The notes below the pieces were generated by a model. The model did no database searches, was not told the origin of the DNA, and was given only the letters and a program-made list of their open reading frames with translations. The translations under genes were made by a program, and so were the position numbers. This document shows positions 61,498-64,000 of a DNA stretch of 64,000 bases, piece after piece. The number at the start of each line of letters is the position of its first letter. Position 1 is the first letter of the stretch. This DNA comes from Rubripirellula lacrimiformis (GTDB taxonomy: Bacteria > Planctomycetota > Planctomycetia > Pirellulales > Pirellulaceae): assembly GCF_007741535.1 (NCBI RefSeq), contig NZ_CP036525.1, positions 744,001 to 808,000 on the forward strand, read 5' to 3'.

Positions 61498-62391
61498 TTA
61501 CGCGGACGCTTGATCGTAAAACGATTGGTCTTTGCTGGTCGCGCCGTGGATCGTGCAAACCTGCGATGCAAACTTGGCAGCCTTGGGCAGGATTTCGCGG
61601 ATCGGGACGTTGCGAATCAGGCCCGCGATGGTCGCGGCGGCGAATGAGTCACCCGCTCCGACGGTGTCCGCGAGCGAATCGACGGGAGCCACGGGCGAAA
61701 ATTCGTGCGACCCGGCGCTGCATGCGTGGGCGCCTTCGGATCCGCAGGTGACCAGCACTGTGTCAATGTCGAAGCGGCCTCGCAAAGTTTCGCATCCCGC
61801 CGCGATTTGTGACTGATCGTTGCAGGGGGCGTCCACCAATCGGCTCAGTTCGGCTTCGCTTAGTTTGACCCATCGGGCACCGCCCAATAGCGTGTCGAGC
61901 CAAGCGACGTCAAAGAACGGATCGCGGATATTGATGTCGACGAAACGGTCCAGGCCGGATTGTTGGATCAGGTCGGTCAGTGTGCGCCGAGTCGTGGGGC
62001 AGCGGAATGCTAGGCTGCCGTAGCAGAGCATCGAGAATTCGTTGGCGGTGATCGGGAACGAGGGTGGTTGGATGAAGTCGAACGCGACTTCGTTGACAAT
62101 GTCGTATTCGGGCTGTCCATCGACCATCGTGACCGACACACGGCCAGTGGGGTGGTCAACGATCTGCAATCCCCGGGTGCTCATTCCCCAGGATGTCATT
62201 TCCTGTTGAATCAATTCGCCTTCGCTGTCTTTGCCGACTGCCGAAATGAAGATCGACGGTACGCCAAGTCCTTGCAGATTCCAGGCCAGATTCAGGGGAG
62301 CCCCGCCAAGGACCCGGTTGCCGTCCGGGAAATGGTCAAACAAGACTTCGCCTACGACAACAGGCGGCAGCAGCGGTGAGGTGGAAGGCAT
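61498..62391 (-). CDS. PfkB-family sugar kinase (fructokinase-like)
   Basis: The start MPSTSPLLPPVVVGEVLFDH at 62391 begins at the family's first strand. The protein holds NRVLGGAPLNLAWNLQGLGV (the GG substrate motif), FVDINIRDPFF, WVKLSEAELSRL and SLADTVGAGDSFAAATIAGL (D-T-x-G-A-G-D, catalytic Asp). This is a ribokinase-fold kinase, most like bacterial fructokinases. It would phosphorylate a monosaccharide in the cytoplasm. It ends 12 bases from the convergent lyase gene. An ATG at 62427 is possible. Confidence 0.88.
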   Translation of the reverse strand: MPSTSPLLPPVVVGEVLFDHFPDGNRVLGGAPLNLAWNLQGLGVPSIFISAVGKDSEGELIQQEMTSWGMSTRGLQIVDHPTGRVSVTMVDGQPEYDIVNEVAFDFIQPPSFPITANEFSMLCYGSLAFRCPTTRRTLTDLIQQSGLDRFVDINIRDPFFDVAWLDTLLGGARWVKLSEAELSRLVDAPCNDQSQIAAGCETLRGRFDIDTVLVTCGSEGAHACSAGSHEFSPVAPVDSLADTVGAGDSFAAATIAGLIRNVPIREILPKAAKFASQVCTIHGATSKDQSFYDQASA

Positions 62392-62568
62392 GATTGGCGG
62401 TGCAATGGTGAGGGATCGTAGGCGCAAGATCAGCAGTTCCCCTAGCGTCTACGCATCGGGTGTGGGGGTCAACCCATTTCTTGCGACCATGCGAGTGGAC
62501 TTGGCAGTGAATGCCCCAAACGCGATGAACGTGGTTTGGGACGCGGCGAACAGGACGCCTGCGCCCGG

Positions 62569-63501
62569 TCAGTGCAGCTTTTTGCGAAGGATCGTCGCGA
62601 CATCTTCGGTTGCCAGGACGCCGGTGTCGAACAGTCCGGCAAAGTGGATGAATCCGTGCAGCATGCCGTCGTACCGTCGCAGGGTTGTCGGTACGCCATC
62701 GTCAGAGAGTAATCGAGCGAACGATTCGCCTTCGTCGCGAAGAACGTCGTACTCGGCCGTGACAACATGAGTGGGCGGGAGCCCTGCCAGCGAAATCGCT
62801 TTGGAGGGTACCGCCAGCGGCATTTTCGATGCTGGCGATTCACCGGGGGCGGCCCCCAAATACTGTTGCCAAAAATACTGCATCGTCGCACGCGTCAAAC
62901 CGTATCCTTGTGCGAATTGGACGTACGTTTGCGTTTCGAATTTGGGTTCAATGACGGGGTACAACAGCAACTGAAATTGGAGGGTCGGCCCATCTTCGTC
63001 ACGTGCTTTCATGGCGACAGCGATCGCCAAGTTCGCCCCGGCGCTGTCACCGGCAACCGCGATCCGATTCGGATCGATCGAAAGGGCATCGCAGTGATCG
63101 ACGATATGTTTCAGCGCGGCGTAGCAATCGTCCACCGGGCCGGGGAAAGGGTTTTCAGGCGCCAGACGGTAGTCGACGGCAACGACGGTGCATTTGGAAA
63201 AAGCCGCCAAGCGTCGGCAGACTGCATCGTGCGATTCAAGATTCCCAAGCACCCAACCGCCACCATGAAAGAAAACGACTGCGGCGGAAGGGCTATCCGC
63301 GTCGTGGCCGTACACGCGAATTCGAACACCGTCGCCAGCATCATGGTCTTCAACGCGAGCCAAGTCGGGGGCGTCTCCGAACCGCTCGGTCATTCCGGCA
63401 AAGGCGATGCGTGCTTCCTCGGGACGCTGGTCTTCCCAGCCCGCTGAATCCTGCTGGGCAACCATGTCCGCGAATGCTTGGGCCTGCGGATGAAGCGGCA
63501 T
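62569..63501 (-). CDS. HSL/Aes-family carboxylesterase
   Basis: The start MPLHPQAQAFADMVAQQDSA at 63501 is standard for the family. The protein has AVVFFHGGGWVLGNLESHD (HGGG oxyanion hole), RIAVAGDSAGANLAIAVAMK (nucleophile Ser), VVTAEYDVLRDEGE (Asp) and MLHGFIHF (His). It is a cytoplasmic hormone-sensitive-lipase-like esterase acting on short acyl esters. No signal peptide from this start; an upstream start at 63561 would add a hydrophobic stretch (FHRSLFLILSFSW) that I think is not translated. Confidence 0.87.
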   Translation of the reverse strand: MPLHPQAQAFADMVAQQDSAGWEDQRPEEARIAFAGMTERFGDAPDLARVEDHDAGDGVRIRVYGHDADSPSAAVVFFHGGGWVLGNLESHDAVCRRLAAFSKCTVVAVDYRLAPENPFPGPVDDCYAALKHIVDHCDALSIDPNRIAVAGDSAGANLAIAVAMKARDEDGPTLQFQLLLYPVIEPKFETQTYVQFAQGYGLTRATMQYFWQQYLGAAPGESPASKMPLAVPSKAISLAGLPPTHVVTAEYDVLRDEGESFARLLSDDGVPTTLRRYDGMLHGFIHFAGLFDTGVLATEDVATILRKKLH

Positions 63502-63596
63502 CGTAGGTGTCCATGAAAAGGAGAGGATCAAGAAAAGCGACCGATGGAAAGCGATCGGCACCCATTTTAGACGAAATCGATGGGCGATGCGGGGGT

Positions 63597-64000
63597 CTAG
63601 CCCAGCAGCAATGCGACAGTGGTGATGACGATGGATGCGTAGATATTGAGCGCGAAACCATTTCGTGCCATGTCGGCGGTGCGAATTCCGCCTGCACCAA
63701 AGATGATCACATTGGGGGCTGTCGCCACCGGCAACATGAACGCGCAGGACGCGCTGATGGTTCCCGGGATCAGGACGGACTGCGGGGACATGTTGGTCGC
63801 GTCGGCGAGGCCCGCCAGGATTGGCATCATCAGCATCGCCGTTGCGGTACTGCTGGTCATTTCAGTCAGAAAGGTCACCAGCAGGCAGACCGAAAGCACG
63901 ACCACCCACGACGGGGCTGTGTTGAAGATCGTCAATTGGTTGCCGATCGATTCGCTTAGGCCCGTCGATTTGAATCCGTCGGCAAGTGCGATGCCGCCAC
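63597..64000 (-). CDS. SLC13-family Na+/anion transporter, C-terminal part (5' end outside window)
   Basis: The minus-strand frame is open to base 64000. Visible are GGIALADGFKSTGLSESIG, then membrane segments WVVVLSVCLLVTFLTEMTSS, TAMLMMPILAGL, then GTISASCAFMLPVATAPNVI and a last helix (YASIVITTVALLLG). The T-E-x-x-S-N/S-x-A-T and M-L-P-V-x-T-x-P-N motifs are the second sodium/substrate site of SLC13/DASS carriers (sulfate or dicarboxylates). With three sulfatase genes in the window, sulfate export or uptake is a thought, but the substrate cannot be read here. Confidence 0.88.
   Translation of the reverse strand, partial: GGIALADGFKSTGLSESIGNQLTIFNTAPSWVVVLSVCLLVTFLTEMTSSTATAMLMMPILAGLADATNMSPQSVLIPGTISASCAFMLPVATAPNVIIFGAGGIRTADMARNGFALNIYASIVITTVALLLG

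Overview
The window looks like chromosomal DNA of a marine planctomycete of the Rhodopirellula/Pirellulaceae kind. This is inferred from gene content: several secreted formylglycine sulfatases, DUF1080 and DUF1580 proteins, a FecR-LamG protein, weak or absent Shine-Dalgarno sites and a GH86-like agarase/porphyranase. Nothing in the window gives a species name.

Region 1 (1-20.6 kb) is a polysaccharide-degradation region. On the plus strand lie the 3' end of a large secreted protein, a sulfatase gene split by a 1730-bp insertion sequence (9-bp target duplication), and a secreted CocE/X-Pro-peptidase-type hydrolase. On the minus strand, reading from about 19.6 kb down to 6.0 kb, lie two secreted esterases, a sugar isomerase/epimerase-like protein, a DUF1080 protein, a GH86-like enzyme, a second sulfatase, a truncated gene, a parallel beta-helix protein, a decayed FecR-LamG gene and a zinc-ribbon protein. 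The flank at 19.6-20.6 kb holds relics: the tail of an SDR dehydrogenase gene, a scrap of a tyrosine integrase and a large palindrome.

Region 2 (20,687-50,807) is a roughly 30-kb genomic island integrated in a tRNA-Arg(TCG) gene. A 46-bp direct repeat marks its ends, the intact tRNA stands at the right end, and a tyrosine recombinase lies beside it. The island backbone is integrase, an unknown protein, a DUF1580 protein, an unknown protein, and a TOPRIM/SF3 primase-helicase, a P4-satellite-like replication set with no visible conjugation genes. It also carries a ParA operon, a RES-domain toxin-like gene broken by an IS3-family (IS407-type) element, an ASCH remnant and a GYF_2/DUF4282-like membrane protein. 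The main cargo is a ten-gene minus-strand BREX operon (41.8-25.3 kb): HTH, BrxE-like, BrxA, BrxB, BrxC, an AAA ATPase, a DUF4276 TOPRIM-like protein, PglX, PglZ and BrxL. The ATPase/DUF4276 pair sits translationally packed between brxC and pglX, so a second probable defence module is nested in a BREX locus that mixes type 1 (BrxL) and type 6 (BrxE) hallmarks.

Region 3 (50.9-64 kb) is chromosomal. A minus-strand, tightly overlapping four-gene operon encodes a PlcP-type phospholipase C, BtaA, BtaB and a 626-residue membrane protein that seems to fuse an Mpo1/DUF962-like part, a 2OG-dioxygenase-like part and a PEMT-like part. This looks like membrane remodelling from phospholipid to betaine lipid, with an uncharacterised fourth step. 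It is followed by a DinB-like protein, a class II DAHP synthase, a third sulfatase, a pectate-lyase-like protein, a PfkB sugar kinase, an HSL-type esterase and the truncated C-terminus of an SLC13 transporter.

All functions are from reading motifs by eye; no database search was run.
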